From: Rhodococcus rhodnii NBRC 100604
GTDB lineage: Bacteria > Actinomycetota > Actinomycetes > Mycobacteriales > Mycobacteriaceae
Direction: 5' to 3'
DNA length: 64,000 bases
Assembly (NCBI RefSeq): GCF_001894925.1
Contig: NZ_BCXD01000025.1
Location: 16,049-80,048 of the forward strand
Positions 48,237 to 58,755 of the stretch are shown here, in pieces (position 1 is the first letter of the stretch; every line of letters starts with the position of its first letter). The notes under the pieces are model-generated. The model saw nothing but the letters and a program-made list of their open reading frames with translations. It had not been told where the DNA came from and made no database searches. The translations under genes and the position numbers were made by a program.

Positions 48237-48614
48237 TCAGCCCTCCCAGAGATCCTTCTCGCTCAGACCGGTGTCCTCGAAGGCGTCCGCGAGAGTCGCG
48301 TGACGGAAGACGGAGACGACCTTGTCGTCGACGACACGGAACGCGACCGCTGCGGCCGGTGCGGGGTGCTCGTCGCGCCCCCACGTCTCGGTCTCCTCGA
48401 CGACGACGATGCCGTCGTACTCGTACATCCGGCCGCTCTCGAGATTCAGGCCGCCCTCGGTCGCCCAATCGCGCAGCGTGTCGAGGCCCTGGTAGGCGCC
48501 GTCGCGATCGGCGAGAGCGATGTCGGTGGTGGAGAGATCCAGCAGGGTGCCGATGTTGTTGCCGTTGAGGGCGTCCTGCCAGGCCAGCACGGTGGCGACT
48601 TCCGAGATACTCAT
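48237..48614 (-). CDS. SnoaL/NTF2-like small protein
   Basis: A 125-aa protein with NTF2-like fold pattern: SEVATVLAWQDALNGNNIGTLLDL, then DIALADRDGAYQGLDTLRDWA, then strands GIVVVEETETWG and AAAVAFRVVDDKVVSVFRHA. Such proteins are enzymes or binding proteins of many kinds; no catalytic residues can be assigned. It precedes the P-type ATPase on the same strand by 55 bp and may be cotranscribed. Its ATG at 48614 is separated from the divergent tgt gene by 78 bp. Confidence 0.75.
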   Translation of the reverse strand: MSISEVATVLAWQDALNGNNIGTLLDLSTTDIALADRDGAYQGLDTLRDWATEGGLNLESGRMYEYDGIVVVEETETWGRDEHPAPAAAVAFRVVDDKVVSVFRHATLADAFEDTGLSEKDLWEG

Positions 48615-48680
48615 GCCGACAACGCTATCGCGCGCCGGGGAAACGGACAGGTGAAGCGTGGGCCGGATGTGGCGTCGTGA

Positions 48681-49940
<1,260 letters not shown>

Positions 49941-49965
49941 ACCACCCTTCGGCGCTGACGGGTCC

Positions 49966-50697
49966 TCAGTCGCCGGCGGGAACCGAGTAGCTCGGTTCGT
50001 GCTTCTTGACGTAGTTGATGACGCGGTAGGTGAGCGGCATGACGACGATCTCGGCGAGTGTCTTCCACAGGAACCCGACGATGACGTAGTTGACGAAGTC
50101 CTCCCACGTCGAGATGCCGATCGCTCCTGCCGCGATCGAGCAGAAGATGAGGGTGTCGAAGAACTCGCCCACGATCGTCGATCCGATGAGCCGCGCCCAC
50201 AGGTGCTTCTCCTTGGTCTTCTCCTTGATGAGTACGAGCACGCCCGCGTTGAGCAACTGCCCGACGAGGTACCCGGCGAGACCCGCGAGCAGCAGTCGCG
50301 GATACACGCCGACGACCGCCTCCAGGGATTCCTGGTTCACGTAGAACTCGGCGGGCGGGAGCGCGAGCAGCATCCAGAACGACAGCGCCGCGAGGATCAG
50401 GCACGCGAAGCCCGTGTAGATCGCGCGGCGGGCGGCCTTGAAGCCGTAGACCTCGCTGAGGACGTCGCCGATGATGTACGCGAGCGGAAACAGGAAGAAG
50501 CCACCGTCGGTGATGAGCGGCAGGATCTGGAGTGGGCCGAACGAGAGCTCCTCGCCCTCGAAGAACGCGACACCCTTGGTCGCGGCGATGTTCGAGATGA
50601 GCAGTACGGCCGTGAAGACCGCGACGAAGATCGGATAGTAGCTGCGCCCGACGTGCGCGAACGTCGCGTGATTCTGGTTGCTGCCCTGCGTCGACAC
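49966..50697 (-). CDS. Queuosine precursor transporter (VUT/YhhQ family)
   Basis: A 243-aa inner-membrane protein with six to seven helices (PIFVAVFTAVLLISNIAATK first). It carries the family motifs LITDGGFFLFPLAYIIGDVLSEVYGFKAARRAI and GQLLNAGVLVLIK, then STIVGEFFDTLIFCSIA. YhhQ imports preQ0/preQ1 or queuine. It lies convergent with tgt (25-bp gap), consistent with salvage of a precursor that Tgt inserts into tRNA. The start is GTG 50697. Confidence 0.9.
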   Translation of the reverse strand: MSTQGSNQNHATFAHVGRSYYPIFVAVFTAVLLISNIAATKGVAFFEGEELSFGPLQILPLITDGGFFLFPLAYIIGDVLSEVYGFKAARRAIYTGFACLILAALSFWMLLALPPAEFYVNQESLEAVVGVYPRLLLAGLAGYLVGQLLNAGVLVLIKEKTKEKHLWARLIGSTIVGEFFDTLIFCSIAAGAIGISTWEDFVNYVIVGFLWKTLAEIVVMPLTYRVINYVKKHEPSYSVPAGD

Positions 50698-50722
50698 GCG
50701 TGCAATCCAAGCATCACGCGAC

Positions 50723-50758
50723 GAGGCGGCGCGAATCCGGTGGGATTCGCGCCGCCTC
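50723..50758 (-). terminator. Terminator of the proline-rich membrane protein gene
   Basis: A perfect 16-bp stem (GAGGCGGCGCGAATCC at 50723-50738, complement 50743-50758) with a 4-nt loop, 22 bp after the stop of the minus-strand gene at 50780. Confidence 0.8.
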
Positions 50759-50779
50759 GGGGTGCGTCGGGAGCAGGGC

Positions 50780-51760
50780 TCAGGCGACGGCGGACACGTA
50801 GCGCGCCGTGATGACGCGGTACGCGTAGGTCGACGCGATGAGCGTCAGCGGGACGGTGACGAGCAGGCCGAGTCCGAACGGGATCACGCCGACGAGGTTG
50901 ATCAGGAACAGCAGCACCGCGAGCCCGAGGACGAAGCCGAAGTTCTGCGAGATCGCCCGCACGCTCGACTTGATGCCCTCGATCGCGTTCTGGTTCTGGT
51001 CGATGACGAACTGCAGCGTCCACCAGGTCAGGAAGATGACCACGAATCCCGGGATGATGAACAGGATGAAGCCGATCGTGGTGAGCACGCCGACGAGGAT
51101 GCTCGCGAGGATCACCGCTCCGATGTTGCTGAACTGGAAGAACGAGCCGAAGGCCGGCTTGTTGCCGTCGACCTCGTGGAGCGCGCCGCGCACCAGGGCC
51201 GCCTGGATCAGGATGCCGACGACTGCGGTGACGAGCGAACCGATCAGCGACCACACCGAGAACGCGGCCGCCTCACCGCCGGTGAGCCGCTCGGTGTCGA
51301 AGTTCGACGGGAAGATCAAGCCGAGGATCACCTGGATGACGGCGGCGATGAGCAGGATGCCCACCCAGATCATCCAGTTGTCGGCGAACTTCTTCCATCC
51401 GTACGAGATCGCGGCGCCGACGGAGAGCTCGGGCCGGCCCATCGGGCCGGACGGGCCGCCGCCGTATTCACCCATCGGTGGCGGCGGCGGATAGCTGCCG
51501 GGCGGGTAGTCGCCTTGCGGAGGGTAATCGCCCTGGGGCGGATAGTTCCCAGGAGGCGGATAGTTCCCGGGAGGTGGGTAGCCGCCGGGTGGGGGAGCGT
51601 TTCCCGGTGGCGGCGCGTATCCGCCGCCCTGCGGCGGTGGGGGATAGCCACCGGGCGGATCCTGGGGTGGCGGCGGGTAGCCCCCCGGCGGCTGGTCACC
51701 CGCACCGGACTGGCGGCCGGACTTCTCCGGCTCGTTCGGATCGAAGCCTCCTGTGGACAT
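50780..51760 (-). CDS. Proline-rich multi-pass membrane protein
   Basis: A 326-aa protein. I chose ATG 51760 (MSTGGFDPNEPEKSG), which has a GAAGGAG site; upstream codons are not protein-like. Residues 15-110 are a Pro/Gly/Tyr-rich low-complexity arm (GGYPPPPQ, GNYPPPGNYPP, GDYPPQGDYPP), followed by a domain with about six helices (WMIWVGILLIAAVIQVILGLI, FILFIIPGFVVIFLTWWTL, LGLAVLLFLINLVGVIPFG). The layout matches actinobacterial proteins often labelled DUF4013-like or proline-rich membrane proteins. Function is unknown. It sits between the queuosine transporter and gluQ on the same strand. Confidence 0.75.
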   Translation of the reverse strand: MSTGGFDPNEPEKSGRQSGAGDQPPGGYPPPPQDPPGGYPPPPQGGGYAPPPGNAPPPGGYPPPGNYPPPGNYPPQGDYPPQGDYPPGSYPPPPPMGEYGGGPSGPMGRPELSVGAAISYGWKKFADNWMIWVGILLIAAVIQVILGLIFPSNFDTERLTGGEAAAFSVWSLIGSLVTAVVGILIQAALVRGALHEVDGNKPAFGSFFQFSNIGAVILASILVGVLTTIGFILFIIPGFVVIFLTWWTLQFVIDQNQNAIEGIKSSVRAISQNFGFVLGLAVLLFLINLVGVIPFGLGLLVTVPLTLIASTYAYRVITARYVSAVA

Positions 51761-51853
51761 CTCGCTCCTTCGCTGACACGTCGTGTGGCGCAGGTCGTAC
51801 CCGAGACTATGTCCGAAGTGGTACGCCACGGAACATTTTCCCGTGAGCCGTGA

Positions 51854-52756
51854 TCAGGCAGACATATCCACGATCCACGGCTCGCGGGGGAGCGCGGACG
51901 GGTCGAACCGCGCGAGCAGGTCGGCGGTGCCGGGATGTTCGCCGTCGCCTGCGAGCCGTAGTGAGCGCGCGAGCATCGCGAGAACGTCGCGCGGCGTCTC
52001 GCCGAGGGCCTCCCGGTCGGCGAGGGTGACGGCCCCGTCGCGCTTCGCGAGCCGCTTTCCCTCGGTGTTCAGTACGAGCGGCACGTGCGCGTAGACGGGC
52101 TCGTCGATGCCGAGCAGGCTCGCGAGGTACGCCTGCCGCGGCGCGGAGGCGAGCAGGTCGTCGCCGCGCACCACCTGGTCGATGCCCGCGTCGCCGTCGT
52201 CGACGACGACCGCGAGGTTGTAGGCGGGGATGCCGTCTCCCCGTCGCAGCACGAGATCGTCGACGGCCCCGGTCCAGGATCCGTGCAGGAGGTCGGTCAC
52301 CGTGTACTCGGTGACGTCCGCCCGCAGCCGGATCGCGGGGGAGCGCCCGCTCACACGTCGTTCGTCGCGTTCACGCGAGGTGAGATCGCGGCAGGTTCCG
52401 GGGTAGGCGCCCGGCGGGGAGTGAGGCGCGGACGCTGCTTCGAGGATCTCGCGCCGCGTGCAGAAGCACTCGTACGTCGCACCGCGCTCGCCCAGCGCGT
52501 CGACGACGGCGTCGTAGCGTGCGCGCCGCTTCGACTGCCGGACCGACTCACCGTCGAACCCCAGGCCGAGCGCGGCGAGGTCACGCAGCTGCCGTTCCTC
52601 GGCGCCGGGACGGACGCGGTCGAGATCCTCGATGCGCAGCAGGAAGCTGCGCCCGGTGGAGCGGGCGAACAGCCACGCGAGCAGCGCCGTCCGCAGGTTT
52701 CCGATGTGCAGGTCGCCCGACGGGCTGGGGGCGAACCGCCCCGCACCGGTCGTCAC
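51854..52756 (-). CDS. gluQRS: Glutamyl-Q tRNA(Asp) synthetase
   Basis: A 300-aa truncated glutamyl-tRNA synthetase paralogue without an anticodon-binding domain; such enzymes attach glutamate to queuosine at position 34 of tRNA-Asp. The class I signatures are FAPSPSGDLHIGNLRTALLAW and GKRLAKRDGAVTL. Zinc-ligand candidates are in YECFCTRREIL and GAYPGTC. The amino-acid pocket reads LRIEDLDRVRPG. It ends only 2 bp upstream of the TetR gene's stop, as both are on the minus strand, so the TetR gene precedes it in the same transcript. The presence of Tgt and a Q-precursor transporter nearby supports the assignment. Confidence 0.9.
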   Translation of the reverse strand: MTTGAGRFAPSPSGDLHIGNLRTALLAWLFARSTGRSFLLRIEDLDRVRPGAEERQLRDLAALGLGFDGESVRQSKRRARYDAVVDALGERGATYECFCTRREILEAASAPHSPPGAYPGTCRDLTSRERDERRVSGRSPAIRLRADVTEYTVTDLLHGSWTGAVDDLVLRRGDGIPAYNLAVVVDDGDAGIDQVVRGDDLLASAPRQAYLASLLGIDEPVYAHVPLVLNTEGKRLAKRDGAVTLADREALGETPRDVLAMLARSLRLAGDGEHPGTADLLARFDPSALPREPWIVDMSA

Positions 52757-52758
52757 GG

Positions 52759-53373
52759 TCAGCTCGCGAGCTCGACCGCGTCGCCCACCTCCACGCGATC
52801 ACGCAGCGCGAGGTCGACGAACTGCGCGATCGAGCGTTGCAGGTAGGCGGTGGGATACGACTGCCGGTCGGCGAGCGCGCTCGCGGCGAAGCCCTCGGCG
52901 GACGCGACGAGCCCCCCGGCGCGGATCTCGGCATCGGGTGCGCCCGCGTCGAGCAGGACGGCCGCGACGGCCGAGCGGATCGCGAACATGCCGCGCGAGC
53001 GGATGTCGGCGAGCCCGGGGACCGAGACGGCGCGGACCGCGAACGCGGCACGCACGTGCGCTTCCTTCGACCGGCGCTCGTCCAGCGGGAGCATCTCCGA
53101 GAGCATCGCGACGAGGACGTCGTGCGGGCCGCCCGCGGCGATGGACGCGACGTCGGTGACGCGCTCGACGAGCCGTGCCGAGGCCGCCCGCAGGGTGAAG
53201 ACGAGCATCTCGTCCTTGGTCGAGAAATGGTGCTGAACAGCGCCGATCGACACGCCCGCACGCTTGGCGACCTCGCGCACGCTCGCGTTGTCGAGTCCCG
53301 CGTCGGCGGCGACGTCGAACACTGCCTGCGCGAGCAGTTCAGGGTTCGTCGACGAGTACCGGCGCGTTGTCAT
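52759..53373 (-). CDS. TetR-family regulator
   Basis: A 204-aa TetR protein: NPELLAQAVFDVAADAGLDNASVREVAKRAGVSIGAVQHHFSTKDEM is the helix-turn-helix region. The ligand domain (about 60-190) shows a BetI-like pattern (HVRAAFAVRAVSVPGLADI). ATG 53373 lies 6 nt after TAAGGT in its strand, a leaderless-type start. It is transcribed ahead of gluQ with 2 bp between, which is more likely read-through than a functional link. A possible target is the FAD monooxygenase gene, though that gene is 83 bp away on the same strand. Confidence 0.85.
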   Translation of the reverse strand: MTTRRYSSTNPELLAQAVFDVAADAGLDNASVREVAKRAGVSIGAVQHHFSTKDEMLVFTLRAASARLVERVTDVASIAAGGPHDVLVAMLSEMLPLDERRSKEAHVRAAFAVRAVSVPGLADIRSRGMFAIRSAVAAVLLDAGAPDAEIRAGGLVASAEGFAASALADRQSYPTAYLQRSIAQFVDLALRDRVEVGDAVELAS

Positions 53374-53456
53374 GCGAAGACCTTATATGTGTATGGACGT
53401 GCGTACAGATCTAGGGTCGTCGACCCCTCCAGTGCTGGTGAGCGGTCCGTCGCCGG

Positions 53457-54632
53457 TCATGCCGCGGGGAGCGGGCTCCGCTCGGCGAGCTCGCGATAGA
53501 AGCGGTCGACGTCGGCCTGCGCGTTCCGTCGCATCGCGTCCCGGAGCGCAACGCCGTCGTGTGCGGTCTCCCGCGCGCCGCGTTCGCCGACGGCTCGGGA
53601 CTCGTCCTGGACGAACCGGCATGCGGGATGTCGCAGCGCCGCGAAGGAGTCGAGCGCCGTGGCGACCGAGGCGGCTCCGCCGAGGACGTCCGCGAGAACG
53701 ACGGCATCCGTCACTGCCATTGCTCCGCCCTGGCCGAGAAACGGAGTCGACGCGTGCGCCGCGTCGCCGATGAGAACCAGGCGGCCGCGGGACCAGGGCA
53801 ACGGCGCGAGTACTTCTTCGACGCGGGTGAACAGCACGGACGACTGCGGGCCGAGCTCGTCCAGGAACGTGCGGGCGGGGCCGTCGAACTCGGCGAAGCG
53901 CTCGCGCATGAGACCAGGGAGCGCGTCGTTCTCGTAGTGGACGTCGGCGGGCTCGGCGACCGTCCCGAACAGGTACAGCTCGTCGTCCGAGATCGGCATG
54001 ATGCCCAGCCGCTTGCCGGGCCCCATCATCATCGTCTTGGCGCGAAGCTCGGCCGGACGCTGGTGGATACTGCGCCAGACACCGAGGCCGGTGTAGCGCG
54101 GGGAGATGTCACCGCACACGAGGCCGCGTAACTGCGAACGGATTCCGTCCGCCGCGACGACGAGATCGAACGCGCCGGATGTGCCGTCGCCGAAGTCGGC
54201 CCGTCCGGATTCGGGGTCGACGGTGATCACCGTCGTGCCCAGCCGCACATCGACGTCGAGCGCGTACGTGCGCTCGGCCAGTGCGCGATGCAGCTCCGAT
54301 CGCCGGATGCCCACGATGGGCGGTACCTGGCGTCCGTCGGTTCCGCCCGAGGGGTAGACGGTGTCGACGATGTGCGCGCCGGTGTGGTCGGTGTAGACGT
54401 TGCACCCGTCGTCGATCGTGAATCCGGACTCGAGCACGTGGGGGAGGACTCCCAGCGCGCCGAGGGCGTCGAGGCCGTTGGAGTACACGAAGATTCCCGA
54501 GCTCGTTGCCGTCCAGGGATCGCTGCGTTCGACGAGCATGGTGCGAATGCCCTTGCTGGTCAGTGCGATCGCAGCCGATGCGCCCGCGATCCCGCCGCCG
54601 ACGACGAGTGCTGTCCGTACGGCCGGTGTCAT
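53457..54632 (-). CDS. FAD-dependent monooxygenase (group A)
   Basis: A 391-aa flavoprotein hydroxylase. It has the FAD Rossmann motif VVGGGIAGASAAIALTSKG with E in MLVERSD, the DG motif DLVVAADGIRSQLRG and the GD motif RLVLIGDAAHASTPFLGQGGAMAVTDAV. Together these define aromatic hydroxylases using NAD(P)H and O2. The start is ATG 54632 after GAGGAG. The substrate is unknown. A TetR gene follows on the same strand and could regulate it. Confidence 0.85.
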   Translation of the reverse strand: MTPAVRTALVVGGGIAGASAAIALTSKGIRTMLVERSDPWTATSSGIFVYSNGLDALGALGVLPHVLESGFTIDDGCNVYTDHTGAHIVDTVYPSGGTDGRQVPPIVGIRRSELHRALAERTYALDVDVRLGTTVITVDPESGRADFGDGTSGAFDLVVAADGIRSQLRGLVCGDISPRYTGLGVWRSIHQRPAELRAKTMMMGPGKRLGIMPISDDELYLFGTVAEPADVHYENDALPGLMRERFAEFDGPARTFLDELGPQSSVLFTRVEEVLAPLPWSRGRLVLIGDAAHASTPFLGQGGAMAVTDAVVLADVLGGAASVATALDSFAALRHPACRFVQDESRAVGERGARETAHDGVALRDAMRRNAQADVDRFYRELAERSPLPAA

Positions 54633-54733
54633 GGCGATCTCCTCGTCGTGTCGGTGATCCACAAGGTAGTTGATCGCTCAGATATTTGCACGACGACAGC
54701 GAGGACGGACGCCGAGCGTCACGCCGCCACCGG

Positions 54734-56044
54734 TCACGCGACGATCGGTGGCGGTGGACCTGGTGGTTCGACGCCCGGTGGTTCGAAGCGGGGTCGCCCT
54801 CGTGGTGTCGGGATGATCGTCCAGTTGCTGTGGTGGATGTGGCGATGGTGCTTGCCGCACAACAACACTGTGTTGTCGAGGTCGGTGGGTCCGCCGTCGG
54901 CCCAGTGCGTGATGTGGTGTGCTTCGCACCAGCTCACGGGGGCTGTGCAGGTCGGGAAGGCGCAGCCACGATCCCGGACAGTCAACGCGCGGCGTTGTGC
55001 GGGGGTGACCAGGCGGGTGGTGCGGCCCATGTTCAGTGGGACGCCGTGGTCGTCGATCACGATCGGTGTCACGTGTGCGTCGCATGCGACGGCCCGTGCG
55101 GTCTCGGGTGTGAGGGTTCCGCCCCACGGCATCCAGGGCAGACCGATGCCGTCGAGTAGGGCGGTGACGGACGCGCTCACCCGTTCGTCACGGCCTTGCG
55201 GCTGTGCTTTCAGGTCGCGCTGGTGGATGAGGACGGTGACGTGGGGTTTCTCGGCGGCTTCGTGTCCGTTGTCGCCGGTGTCGAGGTGGCGTCGGCAGAT
55301 CTCGATGAGTCCGTCCGCGCGGCGTTGCCCGGCGGAGCGGGGATCACGGGTCCCGTCCGCTGCGGGCCGAGGTGCCGACAGCTTCGACAGAGCCGTCGAC
55401 AGAATCTCACCGGACAGGGCGTCGAGGTCGCCGTGCAGCACGACCCTGCCGTTCAGGGTGTTCGAGACGGTGAGCGTGTTGAGGTCGTCGCGTTCGCGAG
55501 TGGTCGGGCCGTCGGTGTCGATGTCGAGGCGCACCCGCAGCGTCTCGATCGCGGTGCGTACCGACTTCGTCGCGGTCTCCGGGCCCGGCACTGCGGCCGC
55601 CAGCAGCGCGTCGCGGCATGCGGCGATCACTGCCGCGTGCTCGTCCGGGTCGGTGTCGGCCAGTGCTGCGAGCAGCGACGGCGGCGTGTCGAAGAATCCG
55701 CACAGCATGCTTGCGTGTCGCGGCGAGATGCGCTGTTCGGCGACGGCGGCAGCGATCTCGGGCTGCGTCCGTAGGCTCGTTCCCAGCGCTGTGACGTCGC
55801 GTGCCTCACCGATCTCGAGCATCGAGTGGGCCGCGAGCCACGACCCCGCATCCCGGTAGCCCGCTGCGGTCGCGAGGCCACGGTCGGCGAGCTCACCCAT
55901 CAGCGTGATCCGCCGGGCCTGCAACACCTGGATCTGCCGCGACACATCCAGCACCGCGGCGGACAGTGCGGCGTCACCGAGCTGCCACGGCTCCCCGTGT
56001 ACGGCCCACGTGCCGTGTGCTGTGTGTGAATCCCCCGACCCCAT
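54734..56044 (-). CDS. 13E12-type DUF222/HNH endonuclease domain protein
   Basis: A 436-aa member of the REP13E12 family, abundant in Mycobacteriales. The N-terminal DUF222 region is helical (LSAAVLDVSRQIQVLQARRITLMGELADRG). The C-terminal HNH domain has the zinc/catalytic pattern CAFPTCTAPVSWCEAHHITHWADGGPTDLDNTVLLCGKHHRHIH, with two Cys pairs and the HH and N residues. The family is linked to repeats used by phages as integration sites in M. tuberculosis, but its cellular role is unknown. No attachment duplication is seen here. Confidence 0.9.
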   Translation of the reverse strand: MGSGDSHTAHGTWAVHGEPWQLGDAALSAAVLDVSRQIQVLQARRITLMGELADRGLATAAGYRDAGSWLAAHSMLEIGEARDVTALGTSLRTQPEIAAAVAEQRISPRHASMLCGFFDTPPSLLAALADTDPDEHAAVIAACRDALLAAAVPGPETATKSVRTAIETLRVRLDIDTDGPTTRERDDLNTLTVSNTLNGRVVLHGDLDALSGEILSTALSKLSAPRPAADGTRDPRSAGQRRADGLIEICRRHLDTGDNGHEAAEKPHVTVLIHQRDLKAQPQGRDERVSASVTALLDGIGLPWMPWGGTLTPETARAVACDAHVTPIVIDDHGVPLNMGRTTRLVTPAQRRALTVRDRGCAFPTCTAPVSWCEAHHITHWADGGPTDLDNTVLLCGKHHRHIHHSNWTIIPTPRGRPRFEPPGVEPPGPPPPIVA

Positions 56045-56262
56045 GCGACTAACCTAGTTCGTACACCCGTTCGACACAAGACCCATTTTCCCAGTTGGGG
56101 ATAGCCGTAGACCTGTGGATGAAACCCGTCGACTTCGCTCTCGTGGCGCGGCAGCGGACCTCGGGACCGGTCGGCCGTCCAACCGGGAAATCTCCCCGCG
56201 TTCGTGACAACCTCGACATCGGACCACCACCGCATCCACCGACGGCATCCGGAGTCGATCGC

Positions 56263-57369
56263 ATGAGAATCGGAATCCCCCGCGAGATCAAGAACAACGA
56301 GTACCGCGTCGCGCTCAGCCCCGGCGGCGCGCACGCACTCGTCGAACGCGGCCACGAGGTCGTCGTCGAATCCGGCGCGGGCCTCGGCTCGTCCTTTCCC
56401 GACGACGAGTACGAGGCCGCCGGTGCGCAGATCCTCGACAGCGCCGCCGAGGTGTGGGCGTCCGCCGATCTACTGCTCAAGGTCAAGGAACCCGTCGAGC
56501 CCGAGTACGCGCTCCTGCGCCGCGGGCAGGTGCTCTTCACGTATCTGCATCTCGCGGCGTCGCAGCCGTGCACCGACGCGCTCCTCGAGTCCGGCACGAC
56601 GGCCGTCGCCTACGAGACTGTGACGGCCGCCGACGGCACGCTGCCGCTGCTCGCGCCGATGAGCGAGGTCGCGGGACGGCTCGCGCCGCAGGCCGGCGCG
56701 GATCAGCTCATGAAGCAGAGCGGCGGCCGCGGCGTTCTCATGGGCGGTGTCCCGGGCGTGCGGCCGGCGAAGGTCGTCGTCATCGGTGCGGGCGTCTCGG
56801 GTTCGCACGCGGTCGCGATCGCCTTCGGGATGGGCGCCGACGTCACCGTGCTCGATCTCTCGATCGACAAGTTGCGCGAGATCGACGTGCGGTACGCGGG
56901 AGCGGTGCACACCGTCGTCTCGACGCCGTTCGAGATCGAACGCGAAGTGGTGGCCGCCGACCTCGTCATCGGCGCCGTGCTCGTTCCCGGAGCGAAAGCG
57001 CCTCGGCTGGTGTCCAATTCGCTCGTCGCCCGGATGAAGCCCGGCTCGGTCCTCGTCGACATCGCGATCGATCAGGGCGGCTGCTTCGAGGATTCGCGCC
57101 CCACGACGCACGCGGACCCCACGTACGTCGTGCACGAGTCCATCTTCTACTGCGTCGCCAACATGCCGGGCGCCGTGCCCAACACGTCGACGCACGCACT
57201 GACGAACGTCACGCTCCCGTACGTGATCGCCCTCGCCGATCGAGGCTGGCGCGAGGCCGTCGACACCGTGCCGGGGCTACGCGAAGGCCTGATGACGCAC
57301 GAGGGCGGTCTGTACAACGAGAACGTCGCTGCCGCATTCGGATACGACGTCGTGGAGCTCGACACGTAG
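56263..57369 (+). CDS. ald: Alanine dehydrogenase
   Basis: A 368-aa NAD-dependent dehydrogenase interconverting L-alanine and pyruvate plus ammonia. It has IGIPREIKNNEYRVALSPGG, the substrate Lys and His region (LLLKVKEPVEPEY, YLHLAAS), LLAPMSEVAGRLAPQ, the Rossmann VVVIGAGVSGSHAVAIAFGMGA and the loop AIDQGGCFE. Family length is normal (about 370). The ATG 56263 has a GGAG site. It is monocistronic; no Lrp-type activator lies next to it, unlike in M. tuberculosis, where AldR is adjacent. Confidence 0.95.
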   Translation: MRIGIPREIKNNEYRVALSPGGAHALVERGHEVVVESGAGLGSSFPDDEYEAAGAQILDSAAEVWASADLLLKVKEPVEPEYALLRRGQVLFTYLHLAASQPCTDALLESGTTAVAYETVTAADGTLPLLAPMSEVAGRLAPQAGADQLMKQSGGRGVLMGGVPGVRPAKVVVIGAGVSGSHAVAIAFGMGADVTVLDLSIDKLREIDVRYAGAVHTVVSTPFEIEREVVAADLVIGAVLVPGAKAPRLVSNSLVARMKPGSVLVDIAIDQGGCFEDSRPTTHADPTYVVHESIFYCVANMPGAVPNTSTHALTNVTLPYVIALADRGWREAVDTVPGLREGLMTHEGGLYNENVAAAFGYDVVELDT

Positions 57370-57431
57370 TCGAGACTCACCGGGTATCGAATCGCCGCTG
57401 GTTGTCGGTGCGAGTCAGGCAGGATGATTCG

Positions 57432-57974
57432 GTGGCGCTCACAAACCGGCAGATCATGAGATCACCTACCGTGTGGCTGACTGCGGTGTTCTGGATCGTG
57501 ACGCTCTTGTTCGCGTACGCAGTGCTCGGGTTGTTCGGATGGTGGGCCTGGGTGGCGTATTTCGGCACCGGGCTAGGGCTCGCAACTCTCTGGTGGACGC
57601 GACGCCGTCGCAATCGCTGTGCCCTGGTGTTCGGATTCTGCTGCGCAGTGGTTGCAGTCATGGCGCTGCTGATGACCGGGTGGGCGCTGTTCGTCACCGT
57701 CTCGGCCCCGGTCGACAGCGTCGGAACTCGGGGAGTGGTCTGCGGCTCGGTCGTCAGTCCGGTGTCGGCCGAGGAACTGAACGTCACGGTCGTACGTTCG
57801 GAGGAACCGGTGTCGCAATCTCGTCCGATTCCGCACAGTGAGCTGGAGCGGGTGTGTTCGAACAGGCTCGACGCTCGGGGCAGTCGAGCCGCAGGACTGG
57901 CTCTGATCGGCTTGTTCGTCGCCCTGCGTGCCGCTGGGCACATCGTTCCGCCGCGAAGAGCGTCGGCTGCTTGA
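57432..57974 (+). CDS. Hypothetical multi-pass membrane protein
   Basis: A 180-aa protein from GTG 57432. Three N-terminal helices (TVWLTAVFWIVTLLFAYAVL, WWAWVAYFGTGLGLATLWW, ALVFGFCCAVVAVMALLMTGWALF) are followed by an extracytoplasmic domain with two Cys (RGVVCGSVVSP, ELERVCSNRLD) that could form a disulfide. A last helix (RAAGLALIGLFVALRAAG) completes it. I do not recognise the family. The GC content is somewhat below the local average. It follows ald by 62 bp but may have its own promoter. Confidence 0.65.
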   Translation: MALTNRQIMRSPTVWLTAVFWIVTLLFAYAVLGLFGWWAWVAYFGTGLGLATLWWTRRRRNRCALVFGFCCAVVAVMALLMTGWALFVTVSAPVDSVGTRGVVCGSVVSPVSAEELNVTVVRSEEPVSQSRPIPHSELERVCSNRLDARGSRAAGLALIGLFVALRAAGHIVPPRRASAA

Positions 57975-58027
57975 TCTTTCGCGAGCTCGGTAGGTGGGAG
58001 GGACACGGGCTCGGTCGTCGGCACGTC

Positions 58028-58585
58028 TCAGCTGCGCCTGCCGAGGTAGGCGAGGACGCGTGTCTGCAGATCGGCGTCCGCGGCGACGGGTACCTCGGGA
58101 CCGCATACGCCGTCGTAGCGGATCGCCTCGCCCATGACTGGCCGGAGCGAGTCGAGCCATTCGAGGTCGCTCGTCTCGATGCGGTCGTCGATCCCCGCGC
58201 CGCGTGCGATGTCCCAGCCGTGGACGAGGAGGTCGAAGCAGTAGAACGTCTCGATCGTCGCGGCGAGGTTCGTTCGCCCGAAATGGCCGTCGTATTCCCG
58301 GGATCCGAGTTCCGGATCGTCGAGGATCGCCTGCATCGCGTTGCGCGTCGCGAGCCATGCGCCGACGGGATCGGTCGCCGGGTCGGGGTCGTGCGGCAGC
58401 TCGAGATCCACGTGGCGAACGATGTCGCGTTCGGTCTCGACGAGATGCGCGACGACGTCACGGACCGTCCAGCCCTCGCACGGCGAGGGGGCGGTCCACG
58501 CGTCGTCGGGGACGGCGGTGATGCGGTCGGTGAGGGTGTGCGCGGCGGAGCGGTAGCGCTCTGCGGGAGTGATCGTCGTGGTCAT
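58028..58585 (-). CDS. TIGR03086-family metal-binding protein (DinB-like)
   Basis: A 185-aa protein of the maleylpyruvate-isomerase N-terminal/DinB superfamily: AERYRSAAHTLTDRITAVPDDAWTAPSPCEGWTVRDVVAHLVETERDI with the first metal His, then FDLLVHGWDIARG with a second. The four-helix DinB fold binds a divalent metal; mycothiol-dependent enzymes are the best-known relatives in actinobacteria. Its ATG 58585 would overlap the stop of the AraC gene in an ATGA if the 112-bp repeat at 58590 is read as the gene's original 3' end, so it was once the second gene of that operon. Confidence 0.85.
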   Translation of the reverse strand: MTTTITPAERYRSAAHTLTDRITAVPDDAWTAPSPCEGWTVRDVVAHLVETERDIVRHVDLELPHDPDPATDPVGAWLATRNAMQAILDDPELGSREYDGHFGRTNLAATIETFYCFDLLVHGWDIARGAGIDDRIETSDLEWLDSLRPVMGEAIRYDGVCGPEVPVAADADLQTRVLAYLGRRS

Positions 58586-58589
58586 GCGG

Positions 58590-58701
58590 TCGAGTATTGC
58601 GGGATGCGCGGCGGTGGTTCTTGAACGAATCCGACGTCCAGAAGCGGTAGCCCGCCGTGCCAGTCGGGGGCCTCGCTCGCGAGCAGGTCGGTAGGCGTCA
58701 T
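58590..58701. repeat. 112-bp direct repeat, left copy (AraC gene 3' end)
   Basis: Identical to 62410-62521 except for two adjacent bases (CG against GC) near 58612. Read on the minus strand with its left flank, this copy gives the natural end of the AraC-family protein (PPPRIPQYSTA then stop), overlapping the TIGR03086 start. Confidence 0.9.
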
Positions 58702-58755
58702 TGTTTAATTGGTTGACGATTCAGGATTTTTGGTGTGATTGGGAGCATGCATGTA